A stretch of DNA of 64,000 nt from Bacillus_P idriensis_A (GTDB lineage: Bacteria > Bacillota > Bacilli > Bacillales > Bacillaceae): positions 186,001 to 250,000 of the forward strand of contig NZ_JBCMYF010000001.1 of NCBI RefSeq assembly GCF_050483325.1, given 5' to 3'. The notes under the pieces were generated by a model. It had not been told where the DNA came from. It saw nothing but the letters and a program-made list of their open reading frames with translations, and ran no database searches. This document shows positions 34,815 through 43,598 of this stretch, one piece after another (the stretch's first letter is position 1; every line of letters begins with the position of its first letter). Both the position numbers and the translations under genes were made by a program.

Positions 34815-37235
34815 GTAGAGTTCAGTTAATAACCAATCAACTTGTTGAGCGGCTGATCGAAAAAATAGAAACAGCTGATACCATTTATATCTTAACATCC
34901 TTTCTCATGAAATCTGGCGTGGATTTACTAGAGAAGCCATTGCTGAAAGCAGCTGAGCGGAACGCCGACATCAAAATCTGTACAGGAGATTATTTGTATA
35001 TTACTCAGCCTGAAGCGATCGAGAAGCTTGCTGCAATCCATCCATCAATTGAAGTTCGGATGTGGAAAAGCAATGGAGTCAGTTTTCATCCAAAAGCCTA
35101 TTTATTTGAAGATGAGAGAAATGGGACATCAATTATTGGTTCTTCTAATCTTTCTAGGTCTGCTCTAACGAAGGGTTATGAATGGAACGTAGAAGTAGAT
35201 GAAGAGTCTGATGGGGACTTATTTTTAACCGCAGCTCAGACGTTTCTTGAAGTTTTTCATCATGGACAGACGATTTCTTTAAATAAAGTGACGGCAGAAT
35301 TGTATAAGTCAGAATATGAAATCTTCCATGTGAAAACTCCTCAACTCGTGAAAAAGTGGACGACATTAGAAGAACAGGATTTAATGCTTCCTGTTTCAGA
35401 CGAAAAAGCAGATATTGTTAAAGAGCCTCCCGTCATTTACGGATCCATACAGCCAAGATTTGCACAAATCGAAGCATTAAGAATTAAACACGGTCTATTA
35501 ATCAGGATACGATTCCGCAATGATCGGAATGGCAACCGGATTGGGGAAAACATACTTAGCGGGATTTTTTGCAGAGAAGTTTCCAAGGATTTTATTTATC
35601 GCTCATTTAGAAGAAATTCTTTATCAGGCAAAGTCTTCTTTTGAAAAGATCATCCAAAATCGTTCGCTCGGAATCTATAATGGCAGAATAAAAGATTCAA
35701 AAGCATCTATAATTTTTGCTTCTATCCAGACCTTAAGCAGAAAAAAGCATTTAGAAGTGTTTGATCCGCATGAGTTTGATTTAATTATTGTAGATGAATT
35801 TCATCATGCGGCTGCAGCTTCCTACCAAAAAGTTATCAATTATTTCAAACCAACATTTCTTCTGGGAATTACAGCCACTCCAGATCGCAATGATAATCGA
35901 GATGTGTACGATCTCTGTAAAGGAAATGTTGCGTATAAAATTGACTTTCTTGAAGCGATTGAAAAGGATTGGCTGTCTGCATTTAAGTATGTTGGTGTAT
36001 ACGATGATACAGATTACTCCAGGATTTCGTGGCTGGGTACAAGATATGATGAAGAAGAGCTATTGGCCGCACAGCTCAGACAAGGGATGGCTGATAAAAT
36101 CATAGAGGCCTGGGAGACTCATAAACAGTCACGGACGATCGTCTTTTGTTCTTCTATTCGACAAGCTGACTTTTTATCACAGGCTTTTTCAGATAGAGGA
36201 TACAGAACAGTAAGCCTGCATTCACAGTACAAAGTACTCAATCGGAATTTCTTTATAGAACAGCTTGATCGAGGGGAACTGGATGCGATTTTCACAGTGA
36301 ACCTTTTCAATGAAGGGGTTGATATCCCGTCTGTAGACACTCTTTTATTTGTAAGACCGACAGAATCATTGACCGTGTTTACCCAGCAAATAGGACGCGG
36401 ACTAAGGCTTCATCCTGATAAAGAAAAATGTGTCATTATCGATTTAATCGGAAACTATCGAAATGCAGACCTAAAGCTTAGTTTATTAAGGGTTCCATTA
36501 GCATTTGATAAGAAAAATTCTGGTGTTTTGCCAACGTTGCCTGCAAATTGTGTGCTTGATTTAGAGATGAAAGTCATTGATTTGCTGAATGAAATGATGA
36601 GGAAGAAGCAGTCGAGAAAAGAGATGCTGCTGGCTAATTACAATAAGGTAAAAGAAGAACTAGGGAAAAGACCATCTTATTTAGAGCTTCATTTAAAGGG
36701 AGCAGAGCCAGCTTCAGCTTATAAAAGTGAGTTTAAATCTTACCCAGCTTTCTTAAATTGGGCAGATGAGCTCAATGAAAATGAGAGAAGGGTTTTTGAA
36801 GCATATAAGGATTGGTTTACTGAAGTTGAGAAGACAGGGATGACGAAGAGCTACAAAATGATCGTGCTTCTCTATATGCTTAACAAAGGTCCTGAAAACT
36901 GGCTGAAGCCTGTTACTTCGGAAGAGACGGCGCCATTTTTCTTTAACTATTTGACCGAAAAAGAATATAGAAGAAACATTGATTTTTCAGGAAAAGCAGC
37001 AATGGAAATGTGGAACGGAGATTTGAATAAAGTATCCAAACTCATAAGAGATATGCCGATGACTAAATGGAGCGGAAGTTCGAATGGATTGGTTATCTTT
37101 AATGAAGGTAAATTCTCTTTTAATCTTTCAGTGAATGAAAATGATGCGTTGCAATTGTACAGATGGACAAAGGAGATTTGTGAGTATCGTTTGCATGAGT
37201 ATTTTGAGAAAAAGGATAGTAAGGTTTTAAAATAG
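34811..37235 (+). pseudogene. PLD-nuclease / SF2 helicase gene with +1 frameshift
   Basis: Two frames together make one protein of about 807 residues. The first (34811 onwards, TTG start overlapping the MazG-like stop) holds a phospholipase-D-type nuclease: FHPKAYLFEDERNG and IIGSSNLSRSALTKG give the HxK...N motif. It continues to PPVIYGSIQPRFAQIEALR and then loses sense. The second frame carries the helicase: MIGMATGLGKTYLAGFF (Walker A), LIIVDEFHHAAAASY (DEFH box), LGITATPDRNDN, VNLFNEGVDIPSVDTLLF and QQIGRGLRLH (arginine finger). Reading YDSAMIGMATGLGKT in the second frame, one extra base near 35501 (ttaatcagg) explains the break. The protein would be a DNA-cutting helicase of defence type. 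It could also be an assembly error, leaving an intact gene. Confidence 0.85.
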
Positions 37236-37247
37236 TATTTAAGAGTC

Positions 37248-37278
37248 AACCGTCCTCATTTTTGGGCGGTTTTAAATT
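37248..37278 (+). terminator. Terminator after the helicase gene
   Basis: AACCGTCC / GGGCGGTT stem followed by TTAAATTT; a weak but plausible terminator. Confidence 0.6.
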
Positions 37279-37359
37279 TATTTAAAATCAACTCTCTTTA
37301 ATGATTTCCAGTATTATTAAAAATGAGGTATGTATTATCAGAAATGAAAGGAGTTTTAT

Positions 37360-37653
37360 ATGCTTTCAGTCTCAGAAAAACTATCAATCTTCAAAAGTTA
37401 TTCATCACTAATTGAAAGAAAACACAAAGATAACATCAGGATCTCATATAAACATCCAAATGCAAAAAAACGTCAGAAAACTGTCATCACTCAATTTTCT
37501 ACTGAAACTGGAAATGGTTATGTATGTGGAAAGTATTTTTCAGATGTCCACTCTTATTCAGTAGATAAAAGAGGGTGGATCAATATTAAGAATTTTAATG
37601 AAGCAAACTTAAGAAAAGTAATCGAACAGTCTATGAAGTCATTAGATAATTAA
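37360..37653 (+). CDS. Small hypothetical protein (97 aa)
   Basis: ATG at 37360 follows GAAAGGAGTTTTAT, a strong site. The soluble product has a basic first half (SLIERKHKDNIRISYKH, AKKRQKTVITQF) and contains GNGYVCGKYFSDVHSYSVDKRG and NFNEANLRKVIEQSM. No family or catalytic motif is recognised. After its stop, an acidic frame without start (VDEISKDEDNDVDDVELW) runs to about 37738 and may be the remnant of a second small gene. Confidence 0.65.
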   Translation: MLSVSEKLSIFKSYSSLIERKHKDNIRISYKHPNAKKRQKTVITQFSTETGNGYVCGKYFSDVHSYSVDKRGWINIKNFNEANLRKVIEQSMKSLDN

Positions 37654-37771
37654 CTTGAACAAAAAGAACGGGAGTCGATGAAATTTCAAAAGATGAAGAT
37701 AATGATGTTGATGATGTAGAGTTATGGCTAAATGATTGATTTTGAGTGCATGTCACTATTGAGTGGAATAG

Positions 37772-37821
37772 GTGCCTTTCCCCCAGTTTGCTAACGCAAC
37801 AGGGGGCAGGCACGTTTTTTT
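37772..37821 (+). repeat. Hairpin repeat, family B copy 1
   Basis: GTGCCTTTCCCCCAGTTTGC pairs with GCAACAGGGGGCAGGCAC around a short loop, followed by GTTTTTTT. The same stem (GTGCCTGA...TCAGGCAC) recurs at 45827 and 49541 and, as a half element, at 47400. It can work as a terminator. Confidence 0.8.
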
Positions 37822-37829
37822 GGACCTCA

Positions 37830-38008
37830 CTGCTTGAGCAATATAGGTAGAGGTTCATGCAGTGAGAAAGTTCACATTTAACTCCAATTCATTTAGAAAC
37901 CCCGCGAATTATTTTCAAAACCCCTCCAATTAAATGGCAAACCCCATGGATTAATGACAAAACCCTGTGAATTAAATTGAATATATGCAGCAGGATTGTT
38001 TTGGAGCG
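37830..38008 (+). repeat. 21-bp-phased repeat, family A copy 1, with NERD 3' remnant
   Basis: The remnant cactgcttgagcaatatagg (about 37828-37847) matches the 3' end of the NERD gene at 50795-50814. The array follows from 37865 (GAAAGTTCACATTTAACTCC) with AACCCC cores at 37897, 37918, 37940 and AACCCT at 37961, that is a 21-22 bp period, then ends in TTGTTTTGGAGCG. Confidence 0.85.
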
Positions 38009-38024
38009 GAAACAGATACCTTTC

Positions 38025-38855
38025 TTACAAAAGATTACACTCTTTTATCACAAACTTCATAAATTTCAAAGCATCATTTCTTCTCTTAATCATCGATCTA
38101 TAAAGAGAGAACTTTTTCCCATTCCGAATGCGCAGCGCTTCTGTGATGATTTGGTGATACTCTTCTGGAACCGTGCGCAGCGCATATTTCCCGGCCCCCA
38201 CTTTTGATGTGATATCTTCTTCTCGAATGGAGTAAAGAAGCCTTGATACTCCAAGTACGCCCCACTCAATCATGTTGGCGTTCACATATAGACCCGGGAA
38301 TTGGAGTGATGTGACACGTTCACAATCCTTCATCCAGTTGAGCCAATAGCCATTGATGTTTTCAACCAAGTTCGTTTTTAAATGCTTCCAATCTGCGGGT
38401 AAGTTATATGTTTTGATTGGAAGTCCTTTTATTGTGATGCCGTATGTCTTTAGTTGGTAAGCATCAATCCAGTTTCGGCGGAAAGGCCGGTACATCTGGA
38501 GTTTGCCTTCATTAAAATACGGACATGAGGACTCTCTTTCGGTTCGTCCTTCTAGATCATCACGCGTCACATACATGCCATCTAAACTTGGCATTGGAAA
38601 CTGTTTTTTTATGTCTAAATGAACCTGCTTTAAGATCTCAACATCAGTTTCAGTCAGCTTTTCTTTTACAACAGCATAAAAATCCAAGTCGCTTACTCCC
38701 TCTTGATAAGCACCTAATGAAACGGATCCGTAGAGATAGAAAGATTCCAGCACGCTGGGCAGTCTTTCCTCTATCATCTTCAAGTAGATGTCTACTACTT
38801 CATTCACATCTATTGGCAGATGGTTTCGTTTATTCGTTGATTTGGGTTGTGTCAT
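38025..38855 (-). CDS. Nucleotidyltransferase (aminoglycoside adenylyltransferase-like, DUF4111)
   Basis: A 276-residue protein with the nucleotidyltransferase core LYGSVSLGAYQEGVSDLDFY (about 41-60; GS and DxD metal motif) and a helical C-terminal domain as in ANT(9)/ANT(3'')-type aminoglycoside adenylyltransferases. Other pieces are DGMYVTRDDLEGR and the C-terminal YALRTVPEEYHQIITEALR (about 223-241). It could transfer AMP to an aminoglycoside or another small substrate; resistance is not shown by sequence alone. It stands alone, its stop codon lies 16 bp from a family A repeat. Confidence 0.85.
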   Translation of the reverse strand: MTQPKSTNKRNHLPIDVNEVVDIYLKMIEERLPSVLESFYLYGSVSLGAYQEGVSDLDFYAVVKEKLTETDVEILKQVHLDIKKQFPMPSLDGMYVTRDDLEGRTERESSCPYFNEGKLQMYRPFRRNWIDAYQLKTYGITIKGLPIKTYNLPADWKHLKTNLVENINGYWLNWMKDCERVTSLQFPGLYVNANMIEWGVLGVSRLLYSIREEDITSKVGAGKYALRTVPEEYHQIITEALRIRNGKKFSLYRSMIKRRNDALKFMKFVIKECNLL

Positions 38856-38943
38856 TGTGGTTGCCCTCGTTTCATTTCTTTCCTCTTAAAAAAATCCGTT
38901 TGTAAATATTCTCCACTAGTAGGATAAGTTCCTCTTTCATATG

Positions 38944-38995
38944 TTGACATACAACCAAAAGGTGTTATATTCTAAACGTACAACCAAATGGTTAT
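38944..38995 (+). promoter_or_regulatory. Promoter and probable ArsR-type operator of the SRPBCC/ArsR operon
   Basis: TTGACA (38944-38949) and TATTCT (38968-38973) bracket the first copy of the element ACAACCAAAAGGTGT. A second copy, ACAACCAAATGGTTA with AACCA-AA-TGGTT symmetry, lies about 30 bp downstream. A repressor bound to both would cover the spacer and the start region, fitting autoregulation by the ArsR protein encoded second. Confidence 0.6.
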
Positions 38996-39021
38996 ATATT
39001 TATTGTAGGAGATGAACGTTC

Positions 39022-39441
39022 ATGGCAACATTACCGGATATTAAACAAACTGCGATCTTCAACGCACCGATTCAAAAAGTGTGGGATTCTGTATCAACAG
39101 CGGAAGGTATGTCAGCTTGGTTCATGCCAAATGACTTTAAAGCTGAGGAAGGACATGAGTTTCATATTCAGTCCCCTTTTGGTCCTTCACCGTGTAAAGT
39201 GTTAGTGATCGATGAGCCGTACAAGCTTTCCTTTGCATGGGATAACGATGGCTGGGTCGTAACGTTTCTTTTAGAAGAAAAAGGAGATCAGACAGAGTTC
39301 ACCTTGATTCACAGCGGATGGAAAGAAGACGATGATGTGATTGGAAAAGCGAATGAAAAGAGTTCGGTTATTCATGACCGCATGAATGGCGGCTGGGTTG
39401 GGATTGTTAATGAAAGATTGAAAAAGGTAGTTGAGGTCTAA
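39022..39441 (+). CDS. SRPBCC (AHSA1/START-like) domain protein
   Basis: A 139-residue ligand-binding helix-grip protein. IKQTAIFNAPIQKVWDSVST (about 7-26), GMSAWFMPNDFKAEEGHEF and the C-terminal HDRMNGGWVGIVNERLKKV are characteristic of the AHSA1/CalC-like group. TGTAGGAGATGAACGTTC precedes the ATG. The ArsR-type regulator follows without a gap, the common SRPBCC-ArsR pair, so it probably binds a hydrophobic ligand or responds to the same signal. Confidence 0.88.
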   Translation: MATLPDIKQTAIFNAPIQKVWDSVSTAEGMSAWFMPNDFKAEEGHEFHIQSPFGPSPCKVLVIDEPYKLSFAWDNDGWVVTFLLEEKGDQTEFTLIHSGWKEDDDVIGKANEKSSVIHDRMNGGWVGIVNERLKKVVEV

Positions 39442-39765
39442 GTGGCGGCACCGGCAGAAAAACACGATGTCTTTAAAGCAATCGCTGATCCAACAAGACG
39501 AGAAGTATTGAGGCTGCTCGCAGAAGATGAACGGCCGATAACTGAAATCGCTGAACACTTCGATATGAGCCGAACAGCTGTGACTAAGCACCTTCAGATA
39601 TTGACGGAAGCTGAACTCATATCCGGCAGAAAAGAAGGGCGTGAAAAGATCTACCAGCTGCACCCCGAACCGTTAACTGAAGTGAAGCAGTGGCTCGCTT
39701 ATTATGAGAAGTTCTGGGAGAATAAGCTGTCGATGCTGAAGCATTTAGTTGAGGACAATAAGTAA
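39442..39765 (+). CDS. ArsR family transcriptional regulator
   Basis: A 107-residue winged-helix repressor. KAIADPTRREVLRLLAEDER (about 10-29), ITEIAEHFDMSRTAVTKHLQ (about 33-52) as recognition helix and GREKIYQLHPEPL as wing are typical. No metal-binding Cys box is visible, so it is not a classic metal sensor. GTG directly follows the TAA of the SRPBCC gene, so translation is coupled. It is expected to bind the ACAACCAAA elements upstream of the operon and repress both genes. Confidence 0.9.
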   Translation: MAAPAEKHDVFKAIADPTRREVLRLLAEDERPITEIAEHFDMSRTAVTKHLQILTEAELISGRKEGREKIYQLHPEPLTEVKQWLAYYEKFWENKLSMLKHLVEDNK

Positions 39766-39766
39766 G

Positions 39767-39807
39767 GAAAAGAGGTTCGTTCAAAGTGAACGGACCTCTT
39801 TTATTTC
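39767..39807 (+). terminator. Terminator after the ArsR gene
   Basis: AAAAGAGGTTCGTTCA / TGAACGGACCTCTTTT is a 16-bp stem with one mismatch and TTATTT after it. Confidence 0.9.
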
Positions 39808-39837
39808 TTAGTAGATGCTTTCCAAAGTAAAGAATCG

Positions 39838-39983
39838 GGAAAGTTCACATTTAACTCCAATTAATATTGAAACCCCGCGAATTATTTTCAAAACCCCTCC
39901 AATTAAATGGCAAACCCCATGAATTAATGACTAAACCCTGCGAATTAAATTGAATATACGCTGGAAGCTTGTTTTGGAGCGCA
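39838..39983 (+). repeat. 21-bp-phased repeat, family A copy 2
   Basis: Same order as copy 1: GGAAAGTTCACATTTAACTC, then four AACCCC/AACCCT units with 21-22 bp spacing, ending in GCTTGTTTTGGAGCGCA. No family B hairpin precedes it; it lies 32 bp after the ArsR terminator. Confidence 0.85.
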
Positions 39984-40021
39984 CCCTCCTGTGTCATGTT
40001 GACTCCGAGAATAGGCATCTT

Positions 40022-40564
40022 TTATTCATCAGCAGGATTCAAGATCGCCAACACCTCATGATCCTCCCACTTCCCGTTAATCTTCACATTCTTTCTCGCA
40101 AGTCCTTCTTTATGAAATCCTGCTTTCTCCAATACTCGGATAGATCCAATATTGTGCGGCATGACGCCGGCTTCGATGCGGTGGAGTTTGAGTTCTTCAA
40201 AAGCGTATTGAACAAGTAATTTGACTGCTTGGGTTGTGTAGCCTTTTCCGTTATGGTCTTGGTCAAGGAAATAGCCGAGCACCGCGTTTTGCAGAGAACT
40301 GCGCATGACTTGGAAGAGGCTGATGGTGCCGAGTAAGCGATTGTTCTCATTCAGGAAGATGCCGAATTGATATTCGGTGTCTTCTTTGCTTTTTTGGTCG
40401 TATTCTTCTATCATGGTGCGCTGTGTTTCCAGGGTGTAAAAGTCAGGTGTGCGGATCATGGAGAATTGTTCAAAGAACGCGCTGTTTTTGAGCTGCAGCT
40501 GAAGTCTTGCTTCTGCGTCCTCCAGTGTAAAAGGTCTAATATGTATGGTTTCATTTTTAATCAT
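40022..40564 (-). CDS. GNAT acetyltransferase (RimJ/RimL type)
   Basis: A 180-residue N-acetyltransferase. It opens IHIRPFTLEDAEARLQL and has the acetyl-CoA loop in YFLDQDHNGKGYTTQAVKLL (about 99-118; core GKGYTT) with HRIEAGVMPHNIGSIRVLEK (about 128-147) as the RimJ/RimL signature. GGGAG lies eight bases before the ATG at 40564; an in-frame TTG at 40567 is the alternative. The substrate, a ribosomal protein N-terminus or a small amine, is not determined. Confidence 0.9.
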   Translation of the reverse strand: MIKNETIHIRPFTLEDAEARLQLQLKNSAFFEQFSMIRTPDFYTLETQRTMIEEYDQKSKEDTEYQFGIFLNENNRLLGTISLFQVMRSSLQNAVLGYFLDQDHNGKGYTTQAVKLLVQYAFEELKLHRIEAGVMPHNIGSIRVLEKAGFHKEGLARKNVKINGKWEDHEVLAILNPADE

Positions 40565-40668
40565 CAAATCATCTCCCTCTCTTAATTGTAGCGAAAGATG
40601 AAGGATAAACCTAGCAGAAGGTGGAATAGGATGAGTGGAATTGTTTAAAAGGTCAGGGAGTGAGTGAT

Positions 40669-41223
40669 ATGAAAATTGATATTAGGAGACCTAGTATAGA
40701 AGATAGAGACGAGCTGAATCAATTTTTCAGTAAAGTCATTGCGGATACGTTTGAAAAAGAAGGAATATCAGATATGGCAGGGGACATGAAAGATGAACTG
40801 GCGTGCAAGAAACAATACTTAAAAGCTGATTTGGAAAGCAGCGGGGAGAATCGGTTTTTTTTAATAGGTTTAGATGGAAAAGAGATTGTCGGTTGTATTG
40901 AATATGGTCCTGTAAGTGAGCTGATTGTCAGCTGTACAGATGGCGCGTTAGGCGAATTGAATGAGGTAGGGACGGTTTTTGTTCATCCCGATTATCAACG
41001 ACAAGGGATAGGGACTCTCCTTTTAAATGTCATGCTTCTAACTTTGCAGAATAAAGGGATCAGTGAATTTTGCCTCGATAGTGGTTATTCGAGTGCACAG
41101 AAAGTCTGGAAGAAGAAGTTTGGCGACCCTGATTATTTGCTTCAGAATTATTGGGGAGAAGGGTGTGACCATATGATATGGAAAAGGAATACGGCTGATT
41201 TGCCCCTGCAATTTCATTTGTAA
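40669..41223 (+). CDS. GNAT acetyltransferase
   Basis: A 184-residue GNAT protein. It begins MKIDIRRPSIEDRDELNQFF, and the acetyl-CoA site is VFVHPDYQRQGIGTLLLNVM (about 104-123; core Q-R-Q-G-I-G). ATG at 40669 has GGGAG eight bases upstream; a GTG at 40660 overlaps that site. Substrate unknown. It is unrelated in detail to the RimL-type neighbour. Confidence 0.88.
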   Translation: MKIDIRRPSIEDRDELNQFFSKVIADTFEKEGISDMAGDMKDELACKKQYLKADLESSGENRFFLIGLDGKEIVGCIEYGPVSELIVSCTDGALGELNEVGTVFVHPDYQRQGIGTLLLNVMLLTLQNKGISEFCLDSGYSSAQKVWKKKFGDPDYLLQNYWGEGCDHMIWKRNTADLPLQFHL

Positions 41224-41290
41224 AATTAATAGAATCTTAACAAGGAAAACTTTGGATAAGGGCGAATAGTACGCAGAGGAGGTGGCATCC

Positions 41291-42178
41291 ATGGATTTTT
41301 ATTTTGAAGCGGAGGAACGGGCTGAGATTCTTGAAGAGTTGACAGAAGAGCAGCGGATGTATTTGCTTGATCGATTAAAGCGCGGAAAAAGGGCTCTTTT
41401 TTCAAATGAGCTTGTGAAAAGCAAGGGGACTTACAGTGGTTCTGAGCAGGAGCTTGACCGGGGAATTAACGACTGGGAATTTATTGAGCTGCTTGATGGC
41501 GGTCTCGGGAATCGTCCGTTTCGCTGTGAGTGCGGGATGCCGCTGAGGTTTCAGTATATTGTAAAGAATACAGAGACAGGCGAGATCAAGAAATTTGGAA
41601 AAGATCATTTTGAATTTCATACCGGGATTCCGGCATCTGTGGTGAAGGATATTATCAAAGGGTTTACGCAGATTGATTTTGAACTGGATGAACTTCTATA
41701 TAAAGTAATGAATGGCTGGGATCAAAAGATTCTTTCAGAAGCGAAAGCAATGAACCTTGATTTTCCTGAAGAGGTGCAGGATCTCCTTGACCTCGATCTG
41801 CCTTTGTTAAACAGGCAGATTAATAGACTTAATCGAATGATTTTGAAGGAGAAAGCGGGACTGCGGCAGTCTTCAGCAGTTTCAACGATAACAAGAGCCG
41901 CCCCAAAGAAGTTAACAGTGATTCCAAAAGTGAAGTCTCCACTCGCGGATGAGATTCACCGAGAGATTATTCGGTTATTAGAAAATACAGGAACGATAAG
42001 TGTGCTCGAAATCTGTGAGGAGATCGATCAGTACAGTCATCCATTTAAAGGATATTATGACTCCGGAAAACCGAAGTCGTTTGTATATGCAGCGATGGTG
42101 ATGGATCAGCTTGTGGCTCAAGGAGTCTGTCAGTTAGACAGTAAGACGTTTAAGGATCGGTGGTATTCAGTGAAGTAG
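41291..42178 (+). CDS. DUF3895-like protein
   Basis: A 295-residue soluble protein that I associate, from memory, with DUF3895. Visible features: an acidic start YFEAEERAEILEELTEEQR, a two-Cys segment PFRCECGMPLRFQY, GEIKKFGKDHFEFHTGIP, and a C-terminal region EIIRLLENTGTISVLEICEE resembling a winged helix. ATG at 41291 is chosen because GAGGAGGTGG ends five bases before it; the upstream GTG at 41282 lies inside the site. No catalytic motif is seen. Confidence 0.65.
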   Translation: MDFYFEAEERAEILEELTEEQRMYLLDRLKRGKRALFSNELVKSKGTYSGSEQELDRGINDWEFIELLDGGLGNRPFRCECGMPLRFQYIVKNTETGEIKKFGKDHFEFHTGIPASVVKDIIKGFTQIDFELDELLYKVMNGWDQKILSEAKAMNLDFPEEVQDLLDLDLPLLNRQINRLNRMILKEKAGLRQSSAVSTITRAAPKKLTVIPKVKSPLADEIHREIIRLLENTGTISVLEICEEIDQYSHPFKGYYDSGKPKSFVYAAMVMDQLVAQGVCQLDSKTFKDRWYSVK

Positions 42179-42213
42179 AGATCTAAATTTTTGATATTAG
42201 GGGTGACAAATTC

Positions 42214-43548
42214 ATGTACCAGCCAAAAGCATTCGGAACGTTTCTGAAAAAAAAGAATCATCTATTCCGCCAGTCTGCTTATCTTCAATGGGGTGAGAGC
42301 GAAAAGTCAATCGGCAGTTTTTTGCTGCTGAATCCTGGAAGTGCCAGTCATGAGGCTGTAAAGGATTTGCGCGATGGAGAAAGTGTTTTCGTACAAATGT
42401 CCATGGATCCCACGATGAAACAAGTGGTGAAAGTGGTTGAAGCCTTTTATCATCTTGAGCCTTTAAATGGAAGAATTCATTTGTATAATTTGTTTACGCT
42501 CCAAAATACGAAGGACAGGGAAGCCATTGCTCAAATTGAATATTTTGGAGGAAGAGGGATCGTTCTTCCTTCTGAGATGGAGGTTCCGCTGAGTGAGCTG
42601 AATAAGAATCCTTGGATTTGCATCGGGTGGGGATTAAACAGCAGTAGTACATACACCTTTTTAAAAGAGCTGAAAAGCAGCTGGATGGAGCGAATCAAGC
42701 AAGCAGGCATTCCTTCGTTCGGTAAAAAGAATCAAAATGGCGATTATTATCATGTATGTCCTCAGTTGACAGCTAAAAAGCATTCTATGATTGAAGATCT
42801 CAGGCAATTGTATGTGCAGGAGGTTAAACCACAAGATCTATCTGAGATCTTCGAATTTACGGTTGCTGCGACTCGTCCTAATCTATATCAAGGTCCTTTT
42901 ACCACGTATTACAATGACAATGAAGGATGGGCGGTTTCCAGAGATAATCCTGAACGTGTGATTCAAAGCTTTTCACAGCTGAAGATTCGAAAAGGGTATA
43001 AGCTGAGAGCCTATCAATATACAGCTGGAGGAAATGGAAATGCTGCGGTTTACGCCATTCCGCATGACCGGGAACTGCCGCCGCCGGAAGAATGCATGTA
43101 TTCAGACGAGCATAGTTTGGAGCACCCGAAACCGGACTTTGCCTATGATCATGTCATGCAGGCAGTGGACGGGGATTATTCGCCGTTATCCTACTTGCAG
43201 GCAGCGATTGCCTATCATGAAATCGGGGAGTTCGGCGCGCTGTGGCACGGGTGCTATTGGAGTGCGGGCGATATTTTGCCGATAGATGAGGAAGAATATA
43301 GAGAGGCAAACAGTGTCACAGACTATTTGTATACACTTGGTGAATGGACTGAATTTAAAACAATCCCGCCTTCCCTCAGACCGGTTTTCTTTTATGAAAA
43401 TGAAAGACCGACAGTTATCTTCTATACAAAGAACGATGTAGGCATGGTCAAACTGAGCAGGTATACACATCGATTTGAGAAAGACAGTTACGTACAGAAG
43501 GTGGAGTGTGAGGATTTGGCGTTTGCGGGATTGGGGATTATTTTTTGA
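42214..43548 (+). CDS. Hypothetical protein with DUF1643-like N-terminus (444 aa)
   Basis: The N-terminal 140 residues include SIGSFLLLNPGSASHEAVKD and LYNLFTLQNTKDREAI, a layout like DUF1643 proteins (LMLNPSTAD type) with the late segment PWICIGWGLNSS. The rest, from about residue 200, is an acidic domain with WHGCYWSAGDILPID and PVFFYENERPTVIFYTKND that I do not recognise. GGGGTGACAAATTC precedes the ATG. It lies 35 bp after the DUF3895-like gene and is probably co-transcribed. A hairpin terminator closes the pair. Confidence 0.6.
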   Translation: MYQPKAFGTFLKKKNHLFRQSAYLQWGESEKSIGSFLLLNPGSASHEAVKDLRDGESVFVQMSMDPTMKQVVKVVEAFYHLEPLNGRIHLYNLFTLQNTKDREAIAQIEYFGGRGIVLPSEMEVPLSELNKNPWICIGWGLNSSSTYTFLKELKSSWMERIKQAGIPSFGKKNQNGDYYHVCPQLTAKKHSMIEDLRQLYVQEVKPQDLSEIFEFTVAATRPNLYQGPFTTYYNDNEGWAVSRDNPERVIQSFSQLKIRKGYKLRAYQYTAGGNGNAAVYAIPHDRELPPPEECMYSDEHSLEHPKPDFAYDHVMQAVDGDYSPLSYLQAAIAYHEIGEFGALWHGCYWSAGDILPIDEEEYREANSVTDYLYTLGEWTEFKTIPPSLRPVFFYENERPTVIFYTKNDVGMVKLSRYTHRFEKDSYVQKVECEDLAFAGLGIIF

Positions 43549-43568
43549 TAGGAAATTTATTATTGCAG

Positions 43569-43597
43569 AAAACCCAGGCAAGCAGCCTGGGTTTTCC
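43569..43597. terminator. Bidirectional terminator
   Basis: AAAACCCAGGC / GCCTGGGTTTT, an 11-bp perfect stem, serves the plus-strand 444-aa gene and the minus-strand gene ending at 43599. Confidence 0.9.
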
Positions 43598-43598
43598 C

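Noticed and set aside
37865..38008. CRISPR-like array
   Set aside because: Units of about 21 bp with no conserved-repeat/unique-spacer division, few units, no cas genes.
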